NCBI GenBank assembly: GCA_035294325.1
Contig: DATGLE010000313.1
Coordinates: 1 to 5,665 of the forward strand
Length of the DNA stretch: 5,665 nt
DNA from: DATGLE01 sp035294325
GTDB taxonomy: Bacteria > Chloroflexota > Ktedonobacteria > Ktedonobacterales > Ktedonobacteraceae
Direction: 5' to 3'
Positions 5,402 through 5,665 of this stretch are shown here, one piece after another. The translations under genes were made by a program, and so were the position numbers. The notes beneath the pieces are model-generated. The model ran no database searches and had not been told where the DNA came from. It saw only the letters and a list, made by a program, of their open reading frames with translations. The stretch's first letter is position 1. Every line of letters begins with the position of its first letter.

Positions 5402-5648
5402 ACCCGGTGTTCACAGTGATTTTTGCGATAAGATGCATCTGAAATGCGTAGCTGCTCGATGCACCGCGCCCGCTTCATATATTATTTGCCTGGATAGGTG
5501 CGATGATGAAAGGTTCCAACCAGCATCGATCAAGCCATCACCCCTGTCATCCTCTCTTGATGGGTAAAACTCATTATCGCGCCGCTACGCACGGATAGCC
5601 TCCCAGAGACATTTAAAAGCTTCTGATCGCAGTACCATCTTGCCCGAC

Positions 5649-5663
5649 CAGTATACCATACTG
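5649..5663. repeat. Palindrome CAGTAT-ACC-ATACTG at the right edge
   Basis: A perfect inverted repeat with 6-bp arms and a 3-base spacer, in the size range of a dimeric regulator operator. A related half-site, GCAGTA, occurs 20 bases earlier (5629-5634). The downstream context is outside the window. Confidence 0.4.
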
Positions 5664-5665
5664 CG

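Larger units (their letters stand above)
5394..5665. other. Non-coding region upstream of the RNase Z gene
   Basis: About 270 bases with no convincing gene. It holds a perfect -10 hexamer at the gene start, a 10-base palindrome AGATGCATCT (5431-5440), TCACAGTGA (5411-5419), and a possible CCATCA/TGATGG stem (5535-5540 with 5558-5563). A palindrome lies at the right edge. Short open frames run into the right edge on the minus strand (one ends at 5586), but I cannot tell whether any is the tail of a real gene. Confidence 0.5.

Noticed and set aside
5503..5598. 31-codon plus-strand frame starting ATG ATG with a His-rich centre
   Set aside because: Too short to judge, with only a partial ribosome-binding site and no recognisable sequence.
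5586..5665. Minus-strand frame entering from the right edge and stopping at 5586
   Set aside because: Only about 26 codons are visible and a second minus frame is also open; nothing identifies either as a gene tail.

Overview
The window is moderately GC-rich bacterial DNA holding four protein-coding genes. One of them is cut by the left edge. Gene style, a TauE/DUF1634 pair, a 'GMMPLP' type RNase Z, non-ATG starts and hairpin-rich intergenic repeats fit a soil or thermophilic Chloroflexota such as a Ktedonobacteria member. That placement is an inference from gene style; no rRNA or other marker is present.

Layout from left to right: (1) positions 2-1366, plus strand, the last 454 codons of a molybdopterin-dependent oxidoreductase of the DMSO-reductase superfamily. 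(2) Positions 1370-2667, minus strand, a two-gene operon read right to left: a small DUF1634 membrane protein, then a TauE/SafE-type anion permease. The two genes overlap by one base (TAATG), and the permease ribosome-binding site lies in a compact mRNA hairpin. The permease stop is only 3 bases from the stop of the convergent molybdoenzyme gene. (3) Positions 2668-3239, a long non-coding stretch between divergent transcription units. It has an AT-rich core, two copies of a modular repeat, and a perfect 31-bp hairpin with a 3-base loop. (4) Positions 3240-4316, plus strand, a membrane-anchored serine alpha/beta hydrolase. (5) Positions 4317-4466, a convergent intergenic stretch with a long imperfect hairpin flanked by a 7-bp direct repeat, resembling a very small palindromic mobile element. 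(6) Positions 4467-5393, minus strand, an RNase Z-like metallo-beta-lactamase protein. (7) Positions 5394-5665, non-coding with small palindromes.

The molybdoenzyme, permease and DUF1634 protein could form a functional group handling sulfur oxyanions or a related oxyanion, with the permease moving a product or substrate. This rests on family associations and adjacency, and the opposite orientation weakens it. The hydrolase and RNase Z show no evident link to that group. I did not find CRISPR, tRNA, rRNA, a prophage or a recognised insertion-sequence transposase. The most unusual material is non-coding: the 31-bp hairpin with its repeated flanking modules, the TIR-like hairpin with matching direct repeats, and the start-codon hairpin between the DUF1634 and permease genes.
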